This document shows, piece after piece, positions 52,095 through 62,600 of a stretch of DNA of 64,000 bases. The notes beneath the pieces are model-generated. The model searched no databases. It was not told where the DNA came from and was given only the letters and a program-made list of their open reading frames with translations. Where the stretch lies: contig NZ_QFFM01000012.1 of the NCBI RefSeq assembly GCF_003129905.1, positions 38,650 through 102,649 on the forward strand. The letters run 5' to 3'. The stretch comes from Bifidobacterium callitrichidarum. GTDB lineage: Bacteria; Actinomycetota; Actinomycetes; Actinomycetales; Bifidobacteriaceae. Every line of letters starts with the position of its first letter. The stretch's first letter is position 1. A program made the position numbers and the translations under genes.

Positions 52095-55000
52095 TCAGCC
52101 GATGTTGCCGCCCGTGGTTCCAGGCGAAGGCGTCGGTGTCGTCGGCGTTGTCGGTTTCGACGGTTGGGTTGGTGTCGTCGGCGTGACCGGCGTATATGAG
52201 GGTGTGTATGAAGGCGTGTAGCTCGGAGTGTAGCTGGGCGTGTACTGCGGCGTCGACTGCTGTTGCTGTTGCTGCTGCTGGGCTTGCTGTTGAGCCTCCT
52301 CCTCGGCCTTCTTCTTCGCTTCCTCCTCCGCTTTCTTCTTATCCTCCTCGGCCTTCTTGGAATCCGCGTCAGACTTGGACTTGCTCAACGAGTCCACGAG
52401 CTTCGTCATGGCCTTGATGTCCGTCGAAGCATCCTTATAGTTACTGGAATCAATCTGCACTCCATCCCATTTCGACTCGTAGGATGCGATCGTCTTCTTC
52501 TGCGCTGCGGTCGCGGCTTCCTTATAGGTGGCGAGTTTCTTCAACAGGTCATCCAACTGGCTATTCATCTTCTCCGCTACCCCACCCATTTGTTGCGCGT
52601 AGGCTTTACGGAGATTGTTCGTCGCCGTGGTCAACTGTTTGGTGGTTTTCTGCATCGTCTTCAAGGATGGTTCCTTGGCTTTGACGAGCGTCTGGAGATC
52701 CTTCAATGGTGTGGCGACTTCCTTCTCGTCGGCGACGGGACTGTCTTTCACTTCGTTGACGAGGTTGTTCGCGTTTTCCAATGCTGTCGCATAGTTGGCT
52801 TTGATCTTGTCTTGCTGCTTCTGTTGCGCGACCTGGGCCTGTTGTTGTTCCTTTTCCAATTGTTTGACCTGGTATACGCGGATGCCCGCACCGATGCCGA
52901 TGACGATGAGCGCGGCGACGAGGAAACCTACGCCGATGAAGAGGATTTTCTTCAGGTCGAGGCCTGACCCGGATTCGTCTTCGTCGTCTTCACTTGTATT
53001 AGGGTTGTCGGTTTGAGCGTTTGCGGGGTATGGGGGTCTTTTGATTGAGGACTTGTTGCCTCTACGATTTGAGACATTGTTTGCTTGTGGTTGTGTGGTG
53101 TCTTGGGTTTGTCCCCAATCGTCTTCTGTATCTGTAGTGTTGTCGTAGTCTTCTCCCCAAGGGTTAGAGGAGTCTACCGTTTTCCGGTTCGTTTGTCGTG
53201 GGCTTGTATTGTTCTGTGGGTTGCGGAGTCTGCGGTTTGTATTCCTATTAGGCTCTACGTTTTGTTGGGCGGAATCGTCTTGTCTTGTATCGGTATCGAA
53301 GTCTGAACCCCAAATATCATCGGAGTCTACGTTTCGAGTATCAGAGGACTGTGGAGCATTGTTGGACGGAGCATTATCGGCGTATGGGCCTAGAGGGTCG
53401 CTTTGCTTGCGGGATTCATCGTCCAGAGGATTGTAATATCCGGAGTCCTCTCCCCATATATCCCCCGAATCATCTTGGACGGTAGGGGTATTGGACACGT
53501 TCCTATTGGAACTATTGTTGTCTAGTCCTGTATTGCTCTGTCCGTCTGTATCCCAATCACCCCAATCATCTTGCCCTGTAGACATAGATGATTGTGTGGC
53601 ATTGAAGGAATCATCTCCACGATTATTGGAGACGCTGTTTCCTCGGCTGTTATTGCCATACAACCCTATAGTGTTGTGTGAGTCTTTGCCTTGTCCCCCA
53701 TAAATGTTGGATGCACTGAAAGTGGGTTCCTCTACGTCCTGTGGACTGTCGTCGTCTGCACCCCAAAAGTCATCGGCGTCGTCGGTTGGAGGTGTCGCCG
53801 GGTCTTGCTGTGTCCGGTTTGATGCTTGTGGGGTATCGAATTGGTCGTCGAAAGGATTATCGAAGTCGTCAGAGGCCCGCTGCGCGGGTTTGACCGGTTG
53901 ACCCGACTCGTTGTGTGGGTCGGGTTGAGTTCGCCTGTTAGAAGCCGGTTCTGCGGCTGGGGGATTCGACGGCTTTATGTTCCAATCATCAAAGCCGTCA
54001 TCGTACTGATTGCCAGAGTCGTACAATCCTATAGAGTTGTCCGACTCTGGTTCCGTACGCTGATTGGATTGTACGTTGCTGGCCGGCAACGCCTCTATCA
54101 TCCAATCATCAGAATCATCATCCCCCATATCAGACGGAGGTTCTTCGACAGCGTTCGTCTCCGGTTCTCGCCCTTCAGATGTTGCCGGTTCTTCCACTGG
54201 AGCCTTGATGGGGTCTTCGAGCGTAGACCAATCATCCTCATCATCCAGAGGCATGACGTTGTCAGGAGTATTCGCCTTTGCTCTTACTGCAGGAGAAGAT
54301 TCCTCCTGCACAGTATTGGAAGGCTCCTGTCCTGTATCATTCGGGACGTAGAGGCTTGGAATGCTTATATCCTCATACTCGTCTTGGTCCATATCGTTCA
54401 ATGGCACATCTTCGGAGAGAGGACTGGGAGTATCCGGTTCTATGTCTCGCTGGTTTGAAGCATCCGGACTTTGTGCTGAGTAATCGTCTGCACCACGACG
54501 GTTCTGTTCTTCAACACTTATTGGATTAGGGGACTCTGCCTGTCGGGGAGTCTCGAACGGTAAGGCTTCGATTACAGACTGCTCTGGTTTCTCAAGCGTA
54601 TGAGGTTCGAGGGCTTCAACATTATTACCCTCTGACCTCGTAACATCATGGGCTTCAACAGGCGTAGCCTTATCACTCTTGTGCCCTGAAGTCACGGAGG
54701 GTTTAATCCCAAGAGGACTCCTGCGTTTGCGGGCTGCTGAATCAGAGGACACTACTCCATCGGTATTATGGGACGCTTCGTTTATGCGACTCTTAGCCAC
54801 TGAACGCATTGCATTAGAAGCCTCTGACGTTTTAACACCAGAAGACTTTGCTGTTAGAGGAGCCTTCTTCGATACTTCACTAGTCTTCTTAGCCTTTGAA
54901 GACTGAGTGTTAGAAGACTGTTTGTCTTGCGGTTTGGAAGCCATCACACCAGTAGGCCTAGACGACTTGGTGGCAGTAGTGGCAGAAGCCTTCTTTCTTG

Positions 55001-55154
55001 TAGTCGTAGAAGACTTCACTGCGTGAGATTTAGAAGACGATTGGCCTCTCGACTTAGAATCATTCAACCCTATAGGATTGTGTGACTCTCCCGAACGATG
55101 ACTCTTCGGGTCATCATCCACGACATTATTGCCGAGAAGCCAATCTTCAGCCAT
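52095..55154 (-). CDS. large disordered single-span membrane protein, 1019 aa
   Basis: Residues 1-720 are low-complexity Ser/Asn/Asp/Gln sequence with recurring short motifs: SHNPIGLND, SDNSIGLYD and SHNTIGLYG, plus many DDxW blocks. One transmembrane helix lies at about 735-760 (ILFIGVGFLVAALIVIGIGAG), then a coiled coil, then a Gln run and a YTPS tandem repeat before a Thr/Pro-rich end. The long N-terminal part is cytoplasmic and the coiled coil outside. Placed before the FtsK-like genes, it may be a scaffold of the transfer machine. AGGAG before the ATG. Confidence 0.65.
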   Translation of the reverse strand: MAEDWLLGNNVVDDDPKSHRSGESHNPIGLNDSKSRGQSSSKSHAVKSSTTTRKKASATTATKSSRPTGVMASKPQDKQSSNTQSSKAKKTSEVSKKAPLTAKSSGVKTSEASNAMRSVAKSRINEASHNTDGVVSSDSAARKRRSPLGIKPSVTSGHKSDKATPVEAHDVTRSEGNNVEALEPHTLEKPEQSVIEALPFETPRQAESPNPISVEEQNRRGADDYSAQSPDASNQRDIEPDTPSPLSEDVPLNDMDQDEYEDISIPSLYVPNDTGQEPSNTVQEESSPAVRAKANTPDNVMPLDDEDDWSTLEDPIKAPVEEPATSEGREPETNAVEEPPSDMGDDDSDDWMIEALPASNVQSNQRTEPESDNSIGLYDSGNQYDDGFDDWNIKPSNPPAAEPASNRRTQPDPHNESGQPVKPAQRASDDFDNPFDDQFDTPQASNRTQQDPATPPTDDADDFWGADDDSPQDVEEPTFSASNIYGGQGKDSHNTIGLYGNNSRGNSVSNNRGDDSFNATQSSMSTGQDDWGDWDTDGQSNTGLDNNSSNRNVSNTPTVQDDSGDIWGEDSGYYNPLDDESRKQSDPLGPYADNAPSNNAPQSSDTRNVDSDDIWGSDFDTDTRQDDSAQQNVEPNRNTNRRLRNPQNNTSPRQTNRKTVDSSNPWGEDYDNTTDTEDDWGQTQDTTQPQANNVSNRRGNKSSIKRPPYPANAQTDNPNTSEDDEDESGSGLDLKKILFIGVGFLVAALIVIGIGAGIRVYQVKQLEKEQQQAQVAQQKQQDKIKANYATALENANNLVNEVKDSPVADEKEVATPLKDLQTLVKAKEPSLKTMQKTTKQLTTATNNLRKAYAQQMGGVAEKMNSQLDDLLKKLATYKEAATAAQKKTIASYESKWDGVQIDSSNYKDASTDIKAMTKLVDSLSKSKSDADSKKAEEDKKKAEEEAKKKAEEEAQQQAQQQQQQQQSTPQYTPSYTPSYTPSYTPSYTPVTPTTPTQPSKPTTPTTPTPSPGTTGGNIG

Positions 55155-55246
55155 CCCGTACTCCTAACAAATCTACTCGGAGTTCCGATTCCTAAGCGAC
55201 GAAAAGAGTACTGGACGAAACCATGCGGTTAGGACGCACTCCGGGT

Positions 55247-57061
55247 TCACATGCCCTTCGCCGCAGCGTTCCTCGCCTCCAACTTCGCCGACTCGATCGC
55301 ACTCATATGCGCGGCACGAGCAGCACCCTTCAACGGCGCATCATGCTCCGCGACATCACGACCGTCGATACCGAAACCGCCTTCGTCATGCAACCGGTCG
55401 GATGCTTCGTCGAGTGGATCGTCGTCGCTGGTGAGACCGTCGTCGGGTTTGCCTGCGGCGGTCGGGAACAGGTTGACGATGACATCCCAGGTGAGTCGTC
55501 CGGAGTTCATGTCGCCCTGTGGCGGGTTGATTTGGCGGACTCGTTCGGCGAGGATGTCCACCCAATCCTGGTTCTTGTTCGCTTCGAAGTAGCCCTTGTA
55601 GACGCAGGCTTCCTGGCCGACGAGTTCGGCCACGCCGGTTCCCTTGCCCATGCCTTCCTTGATGACGTTGAGCGGGACGACGGGAGCGTGCTTCGGGTCC
55701 TTCAATACGCTTTTGCGGGTGGCGTCGGGGACTTTTTCGCCGACGATGATCTTCGACTGGAGGTTGGTTCGCATGATGGGTGGGATGCCGGCTTCCTGTG
55801 TGGCGGATTGGCTGGCGTAGATGCCGGTGACGCCGACGTATCGTGCTTTCTGGACGATTTGGAGCATGCTTTCCTGGATGCTGAACTTGACAGCATTCTC
55901 ATATTTTTTCCTGAGTACATCGGGGTTATCTTTGTCCAGACCAGCCGGAAGACGAGCCGGAACATCAAGCTGGCTGATCTCATCCATGACCAGAAGAATC
56001 GGCGGATACTTCTTCTTCATCTCCGGAGGAATATCCCACCAGTTCACCCAACCATGCTCATGCCAGACCTTCGCACGCTCATCAACCTTGAGCAGCACCT
56101 GCAGGAGCATCGCCGCAGTGGATTCCAAACCGTCGCAACCCCAGCCGTTGAACGCCACGTAAGGGCGGCACCAGTTGTAATCAGTGCTCTTCCCCTGCTC
56201 GTCGCCGATATACAGTTCCGCGCCGGCAATCAATCGTCCGTAGATCAGCGAGTCGATGACGACGGACTTACCGCCACCAGCCTCACCGCACACCAGGACG
56301 AAGCTGGCGTTCTTCCAATCATTCGACAACGGTTCGCCGGTCTCGCGTCCCTTGTCCGGCAGTTTCATGCCGAAGTAGCTGCGACGCACGTCCGGTTTCG
56401 ACCAGATGCTTTTCGGCATGCTGATCGACGGTTTGAATGTCGGAGGATTACCCGGGTAGACGATGACGACGCCGCTTTCCGGGTCGGCTTTGAAGAACCA
56501 GCCTTCCTTGCCGACGGTTTCCACGGCCTCCTGCATCTTGTTGTCGTATTTGGACGCCTGGTAGATGGTGGCGTCCTTCTTGATGCGGATACGCCAACCG
56601 TTCTCCGGGGTGCGGGTGACTCGAATCTGCCATGGTTTGACACTCAACGCGGCGGCGAAGATACGACGAGTGGACAGGGTCTTCTCATCCAACTGTTCCA
56701 AACGGACCATGCACTTGGTCGGCTCGGGTCGCATGAATTCGGTGACATAGAATCCCGGATTCTGGGATTCAAGCAAGGCGACGGTTTTCTTCTGCGCGCC
56801 GATGTCCGCACCTTGGTTGACGTCGAGGCTGATGAATTTCGACCCCGCGTTGTCATCCTGACTGTAGTTCATCGGTGCGATGTATGCGTAAGTGCCGTCA
56901 TCGTCCACGTTCCAAACCGAATAGCCTTTGATGGCCGGGTCTTTTGCGGCTTTCTCCTGGATGAGCGTGGTCAGTTTGATCATGTCGTCCGGATTGGTTT
57001 TATCGAATGCGCCGAAGATTTTCTTCAACGGGATTTTCTTGACTGGGTTTTCCTTGGTCAT
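55247..57061 (-). CDS. FtsK/SpoIIIE-type transfer ATPase, 604 aa
   Basis: Walker A GEAGGGKSVV near residue 267 and Walker B ILLVMDEIS near 355, followed by SQSATQEAGIP (sensor-like) and RTNLQSKIIVG, the arrangement of FtsK/SpoIIIE motors. There is no membrane helix, so it must dock to another subunit. Probably the main DNA-pumping coupling protein of the element. It lies next to three more FtsK-like genes on the same strand. Confidence 0.8.
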   Translation of the reverse strand: MTKENPVKKIPLKKIFGAFDKTNPDDMIKLTTLIQEKAAKDPAIKGYSVWNVDDDGTYAYIAPMNYSQDDNAGSKFISLDVNQGADIGAQKKTVALLESQNPGFYVTEFMRPEPTKCMVRLEQLDEKTLSTRRIFAAALSVKPWQIRVTRTPENGWRIRIKKDATIYQASKYDNKMQEAVETVGKEGWFFKADPESGVVIVYPGNPPTFKPSISMPKSIWSKPDVRRSYFGMKLPDKGRETGEPLSNDWKNASFVLVCGEAGGGKSVVIDSLIYGRLIAGAELYIGDEQGKSTDYNWCRPYVAFNGWGCDGLESTAAMLLQVLLKVDERAKVWHEHGWVNWWDIPPEMKKKYPPILLVMDEISQLDVPARLPAGLDKDNPDVLRKKYENAVKFSIQESMLQIVQKARYVGVTGIYASQSATQEAGIPPIMRTNLQSKIIVGEKVPDATRKSVLKDPKHAPVVPLNVIKEGMGKGTGVAELVGQEACVYKGYFEANKNQDWVDILAERVRQINPPQGDMNSGRLTWDVIVNLFPTAAGKPDDGLTSDDDPLDEASDRLHDEGGFGIDGRDVAEHDAPLKGAARAAHMSAIESAKLEARNAAAKGM

Positions 57062-57081
57062 AGGAGAAGTGTTCCTTTTGT

Positions 57082-58428
57082 TTAGAGGACTGTGATTTCC
57101 GTATGCTTGCCGGAACTGGGGGAGAGATAGTCGGCGTGGCCTTGCGTATCCTCCAAGGTGAGGCTGGCGAACGAGTACGGGTTGCCGGTCTTGTGGGAGG
57201 AGAGCAGCAGGTGTACGTCGTTTTCGGTGTTTTCGATCAGGGCGCGCAAGTGTTGTGCGATGCGGGCGACGAGCAGACTGGCCTTGATGTTTTCCGGTGT
57301 CCGGTCCAAGCGTGCCTGCACTTCGGGTAGGCCTTCGACGGTGACGAGCAATGGCAGGGGAGTGGCGTCGTTGAATGTGCGACGCAAGTAGTCGAGGGCT
57401 TGTTCGGTGTGGTGGAGGACTTGGAGTTCCTGCTGGTCATCGTCGGTGACGAGGTTGAATCGGACGGTCATCCATCCTTTGGCTTGCGCGTAGGAGCAGA
57501 TGTTGCTGGTGGTTGCTGTCTCGTAGACTCCGCGCACCCAGAGGTGTCGGTCTTGGAGCGTGTTCCAGTGGATGGTCTGATTGTTTTCGTCTATGCCGAT
57601 GCGGAGCCTATGGGTGGTGTCTTCGTATTGGGTTTCGCTGTCGATGTCGTCGGTTTCGTCCGTGTCGTCGTAGTCGTCCGACTCGTCTGTCTCATCGTCT
57701 TCGCACTGGCTGTCGCACGGTTCGTCGCCGGTCTCGTCTTCATCCGATTCATCCCAATCTGATGGACTATCGAAGTAGTCGAACAGGTTGCGGACATCCC
57801 CATTCAGATCAGGGATAGGCGGGAACAACGGCAGTCCCGGCTCATCATCTTCACGCTTCTCACTAGTGCAAGCAGGATGCTTCTCCCCGTCACCCGGATA
57901 ATCATCCAAATCCAACCGGTACGTAAGCCGCTTATCCTTGAACAACTCCCACGCCAGATCATCATCCTCACGCAACTGCGTGATCACATGAATATTCACA
58001 CTCCCGCCCGCACGGACGATACGAGTCAACGTGCGACGCAAATACCCGCTACCCGGGCCAGTCGCCAACAAATATTCGACGTTATCCACCAGGAGAAGAA
58101 TCGGATTCAAACGAGGACGATACGAAAACCTCGGGTCAGCTTTCTCAACAGCACGCTGACGAAACTCAAAAGTCTTCAACACGTCATCGAGAACATGAGT
58201 AGCCTCCTCATGATCCCAACCATTCAACGTCGCCAACCGCCAGCCAGCTGACGCAGCCTGCAACATGATCCGACTGAGCATACGATTGCACGCATCATCC
58301 TCCCCCGTAACAGTCAGGTTCGGAACCCAACCGGCATCCCAATACACGGGGAACCCTTCCGAATCGGTTCCGATGGGAATGATGTATGGGCTGAGCCGAT
58401 GCTCAGGAGTATTGGGGATTGATTGCAT
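57082..58428 (-). CDS. degenerate FtsK-like protein, 448 aa
   Basis: Two motor-like halves around a very acidic linker (residues 215-280). The first half has LTVTGEDDACNRM where a Walker A Gly-Lys-Thr should be and ILLLVDNVEYLL like Walker B. The second half has WVRGVYETATTSN and PLLVTVEGLPE. Neither half has the P-loop lysine, so ATP hydrolysis is unlikely. It may be a structural partner of the active FtsK proteins. GGGAG before the ATG. Confidence 0.6.
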   Translation of the reverse strand: MQSIPNTPEHRLSPYIIPIGTDSEGFPVYWDAGWVPNLTVTGEDDACNRMLSRIMLQAASAGWRLATLNGWDHEEATHVLDDVLKTFEFRQRAVEKADPRFSYRPRLNPILLLVDNVEYLLATGPGSGYLRRTLTRIVRAGGSVNIHVITQLREDDDLAWELFKDKRLTYRLDLDDYPGDGEKHPACTSEKREDDEPGLPLFPPIPDLNGDVRNLFDYFDSPSDWDESDEDETGDEPCDSQCEDDETDESDDYDDTDETDDIDSETQYEDTTHRLRIGIDENNQTIHWNTLQDRHLWVRGVYETATTSNICSYAQAKGWMTVRFNLVTDDDQQELQVLHHTEQALDYLRRTFNDATPLPLLVTVEGLPEVQARLDRTPENIKASLLVARIAQHLRALIENTENDVHLLLSSHKTGNPYSFASLTLEDTQGHADYLSPSSGKHTEITVL

Positions 58429-58517
58429 AAACGCTCCCTAAATCGTGGGGATTGAGATTCTGGAAGCATTGTGATGGTTTACAGATGAGCGTAACTACGC
58501 GGGGTAGGGGGAAAGAA

Positions 58518-58554
58518 AAGGGCTGAAGCCGGATGAAACCATGCTTCAGCCCTT
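58518..58554 (-). terminator. rho-independent terminator
   Basis: AAGGGCTGAAGC and GCTTCAGCCCTT pair, followed on the minus strand by TTTCTTTCCCC. It ends the 336-aa FtsK-like gene. Confidence 0.8.
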
Positions 58555-58567
58555 CATGCGATTACGT

Positions 58568-59578
58568 CTACTTCACTTCAGGCGGCAAGTATTCGTCAAA
58601 ATTGATCTTCTCGGCCGACTGGACACCGGATAGAACATCACTGATGTCGTCGGAAGTTCCAGGCCACCAAGTTTGGACCACCGACAACATGCCTTCGGCG
58701 GACTCATAAATTCCACGGCCAATCGTCTTCCCGTCATTGATCTCATAATCCTTTTGCAGACGGTGGGCCTCGGACAGATTCATCATGCAGACGACGTCAG
58801 CTAGGCTTTCTGCTCCCAAGACCAGTTTTCCTACCGTCTTGTAAAAGGCCCGACCTCCGGGGAAAACATCACAATCGCGACTGGTCAGGCGGTGTGCTCC
58901 AATGAGAATGCTGATACCTGTCGTGCGTCCTTGGATTGCAATGCGTGATAGGGCTCCGCCGGTTCTTCTGATAGAAGCGTTTCTCGAATTGATTCGCCTG
59001 TTTAGCTTAGCGATCTCTTGATCGTCGGCTGGGTTTGCGGTCGGCTTCATAATCCCCTTTAAATAGGATTCGAATTCATCAAAGACCAGAAGAATCCGTT
59101 TCGGCCTATCCGCTTCCGGGAGATCGTCAATGTGCGTGCACCCGGTCTTGGCCAGGAGCTTTACTCTACGATCTAGCTCCGCTTCAACCCACAGGACACA
59201 AGCTTCGGTCTGACGGTAATTACCTTGTCCGATGAATGCAATGGACCTTGATTCGCCCCATGGTTTGAAATCGGATGCACCCTTCGAGGGGTCGATGACA
59301 ATCAGGTCGTACCCGTAGAGGAGTGCTTCGATTGCTGGAGTCACCATCGCATAGTATTTGCCGCTTCCGCTTTTACCGGCGACCAATAGGTTCGGAGTAG
59401 ATCGAGTGTTCCATGAGACGAGCCGTCCGTGCTCATCAACCCCTAATGGGAATGTCCGCTTGTCTGACTGTTTAACGATCTCCCAATCTGCATCTTCCTG
59501 ATATTTCACGAGACCCCTTACGTCTGGAGAACCGAATGGGTTACGGGAATAAGTGTGATGGTGGTTCTTGTGCCGCAT
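58568..59578 (-). CDS. FtsK-like ATPase, paralogue of the neighbouring C-terminal motor, 336 aa
   Basis: Walker A VAGKSGSGKYYAM and Walker B ILLVFDEFESYL, then RRTGGALSRIAIQGRTTGISIL. It aligns along its length with the last third of the 1126-aa protein encoded directly upstream (same IDPSKGA.DFK.WG, RNASIRRTGGA and GRGIYESA segments), so it arose by duplication. The ATG at 59578 is used; the upstream open frame is shadow sequence. Soluble, and it may assemble with the full-length motor. Confidence 0.75.
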   Translation of the reverse strand: MRHKNHHHTYSRNPFGSPDVRGLVKYQEDADWEIVKQSDKRTFPLGVDEHGRLVSWNTRSTPNLLVAGKSGSGKYYAMVTPAIEALLYGYDLIVIDPSKGASDFKPWGESRSIAFIGQGNYRQTEACVLWVEAELDRRVKLLAKTGCTHIDDLPEADRPKRILLVFDEFESYLKGIMKPTANPADDQEIAKLNRRINSRNASIRRTGGALSRIAIQGRTTGISILIGAHRLTSRDCDVFPGGRAFYKTVGKLVLGAESLADVVCMMNLSEAHRLQKDYEINDGKTIGRGIYESAEGMLSVVQTWWPGTSDDISDVLSGVQSAEKINFDEYLPPEVK

Positions 59579-59612
59579 ATGCTCGGGAAAAGATAGATGC
59601 GGCACAAGAACG

Positions 59613-62600
59613 TCACCAGTCGAGTTCCTCAGCGTCCTCGATCTGTTCGTCGGAGATTGTCTGATCGGATTCGGAGAGGACCTGTTCGGCCTGCTGTTGG
59701 TCGACTTCACCGAACGTGTCTGCTTCAGGAGGCAGGTATTCGCTGATGTCCACTTTTTCAACCGGTGGCACGTCGGCGAGGATTTCCTCGATCGCCTGAT
59801 TACCGCCGCTATACCATGTTTGGACAGCGGACAGTCGACCGTCGGCGGACTCGTAGATGCCGCGACCCATCGGCATGCCTTCACCATCCTTGATGCTGCG
59901 TTGCAGACGGTTCGCTTCACTCAGGTTCTGTGCTGCGACCACGCCCGCCAACGAGTCGGAGCCGAGCATGATTCGACCCAAGGTCTTGAAGAAAGCTCGA
60001 CCGCCTTGAATCTTATCCATGTCGTCGCCGCTGATACGCTGCGCACCCAATAGCATGTTGATGCCGGCGGTACGGCCTTGGACGGCAATACGGGCCATGG
60101 CTCCACCGGTTCGACGGATTGAAGCGTTCCTGTTGTTGATGCGACTGTTGAAGTTGGCTATCGTCGTATCACCGGTCGGGTTCGAGGCTGGTTTTTCGAT
60201 GCCGTTCAAATAGGAGTTGAACTCATCGAAAATGATGAGGATACGTGGCGGGCGTTCCTCGTCGGGCATGTCCACGATATTCTGATACCCCTGTTCGGCC
60301 ATGAGACGTACGCGACGACCCATTTCGGCCTCAGCCCAGAGGATTGCGGCTTCGGTTCCACGGAAGTCGCCTTGGCCGATGAACGCGAGCGAACGCGGGT
60401 CGCCCCACATTTTGAAGTCGTTCGCACCCTTCGACGGGTCGATGATGATCAACTGGTATCCGTGCAGTAGGGCTTCGACGGCTGGTATCTGTGCGAGCGA
60501 GGATTTACCTGTACCGGATTTGCCCATGACCGCCAAGTGCGGGGTCTGTCGCACATCCCAGACGACGGGTTCGCCCATATCGTCGACGCCCAATGGGAAT
60601 CGACGGTCGTCGAATTTCATGGCTTCCAACCAGTCGGCGTTGACGATCTTCGGGAACGGACTGTGTTTGGATAGGAGCATGTCCCACTGGTCGGAGCCGT
60701 TTTCGTCGCCACGTTCGAGGATTCGACCGTATGAGTAGTCGGCGGCGGTGAGGAATTTACCGAGGTTCGCCTGCGGCTTGTCCAAGGATAGGCCGGCGGG
60801 GATGCGGAATCGGGCTTTGATGACGCTGTGGTTTCTGGGTAGGACGGATAGGTCCATGACTTTTGGCGTGTTGCCGCTTCTGTCGGCGACGCCTGCGATA
60901 CCCCACGAGTTCGATAACGCGACCTTGATGAGCTGTTTCTGGGTGGCGGGTTTCTTGAAGTGGCTGATATCCTCCGGAGCCAAATACGGTCGGTTCATGG
61001 CCCAGATGGTCGCTTCGCTGGCGCTCTGCCAATCCCAGTAGATCGTGCTGATACCGGCCGCAGCCCGGATACGCTCGTCCTTGTTGCGGAAGTCGGCGAC
61101 CGTCGCACCCCCGCCCAGTCGGATTTGGATACGCCACAGTGGTACGTCGCGGGATTCGAGCAGACAGGAGGAGATCGTCACGGTCTTCGACCCCGACAAC
61201 TCGTTCAACAATGCCTTGTAGATGAGGCATTTCGCATACACTGCGGTCGCAGGTGACGGGCCTTTCAACTGGTCGAGACGACGGGGAACGCGCATACCGT
61301 AGATGCGGATGACCTTGGCGAAATTGTTGCTGGATTCGCACATGCCGATATATGCGGCACTCGGGTCCAATGCAGACATGTCCAGTCGCGCGTAATCGGC
61401 TACGGTGCGCGTGCTTGCGATGATGTATTGCATGGTCACCGCGCGCACATCCATGACACGACCTTCGGCTTCGGAATCAAAATAGGGTTCCGGGGCTTTG
61501 ATCTTGCTGTTGCCGATGATGCTGGTCCAAGTGTCAACTTCCTGCTTATACCTGCGTTCCATGTCGATATACGCTTGGAATGATGGTTCCCTCGTAACCA
61601 CATTGGGCTTGCCGTTCTCATCAAAACCTCGACAGTAAACCCCGCTCGGCGTCTTGCACTTGTTGCCTTTATCCGACAGTGGTGTGCTCGGGTCTGCTGC
61701 CAGATGGAATTTGTCGAACAGGTCGCGGTGTATCGGCAGGTGGATGATGTCTCCGGGGGAGGGTTCGTTGACCAGCCAGCTTAAGCCGATGTTGCTGAGT
61801 TCGTCGCCGCCGACTGGCGGGTCGGTGAAGGTGATGAGCCATGCGGCTTCCGTGTCGTCGTCGCTTACGTCGGTGACGGTCGTCAATGGTGGCTGCTTGT
61901 TGAACAAATGGCCGACCTGCGCGTATGCGATATCACACATGAGGGTTGCGAGTTTTTCACCGGCGGAACGTTGCGTGATATCCGGCAGCGCGCTCTCATC
62001 CTTCGCCAAGATGAGACGCACACTGTTCGGACTGAACGTGTCAACACCCTGCTTACGCTGCTTGGCGCGCAACAGTTCCACGAAATTGTAGTCGGCGTCG
62101 AACGCGGCCGGTTTGATGGCTTCAATGCCGGCTTTCATGACGCTCATCACATCCCCTTGGATGCGGACGCGGAGCACGATCAACGGATTCTGCCGGTCGC
62201 CCAACGTGCTTACCTGCGTCAAATAAGCGTTGTTCCACGGTTTATGCATCGGCGAGTTCTCGTCGGCAATCCACCCATCCAACGTCTTCTGCCATTGGAC
62301 TTGTTCCTTCCAAGCGGCCGTCTGACGTTTCCCATCCAGCAAACAGATCATCCATAGCATGACCGACGCGGGCACGGCCCAGATCGCCGCGAACCCGGTG
62401 AACTCCAGATACCAGGCGAGGAAGAACACGAACACGAGCACGCCGGTCGTTACTCCGACCGCGATACGCTTGCCCATGGGCGCTTTTGTCCAGAACGAGC
62501 TGATACTCACACCCTGATACGGGTGACGCCTGTCGACTTTCCTGTCCTTGTACTGCATCCAACACATTCCGGTCCAGAACGAGAACAGCATGTTCAACGG

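Noticed and set aside
55223..57085. 620-codon rightward open frame opposite the FtsK-like gene
   Set aside because: The opposite frame has clear Walker motifs. This frame is shadow sequence caused by high GC at third positions.
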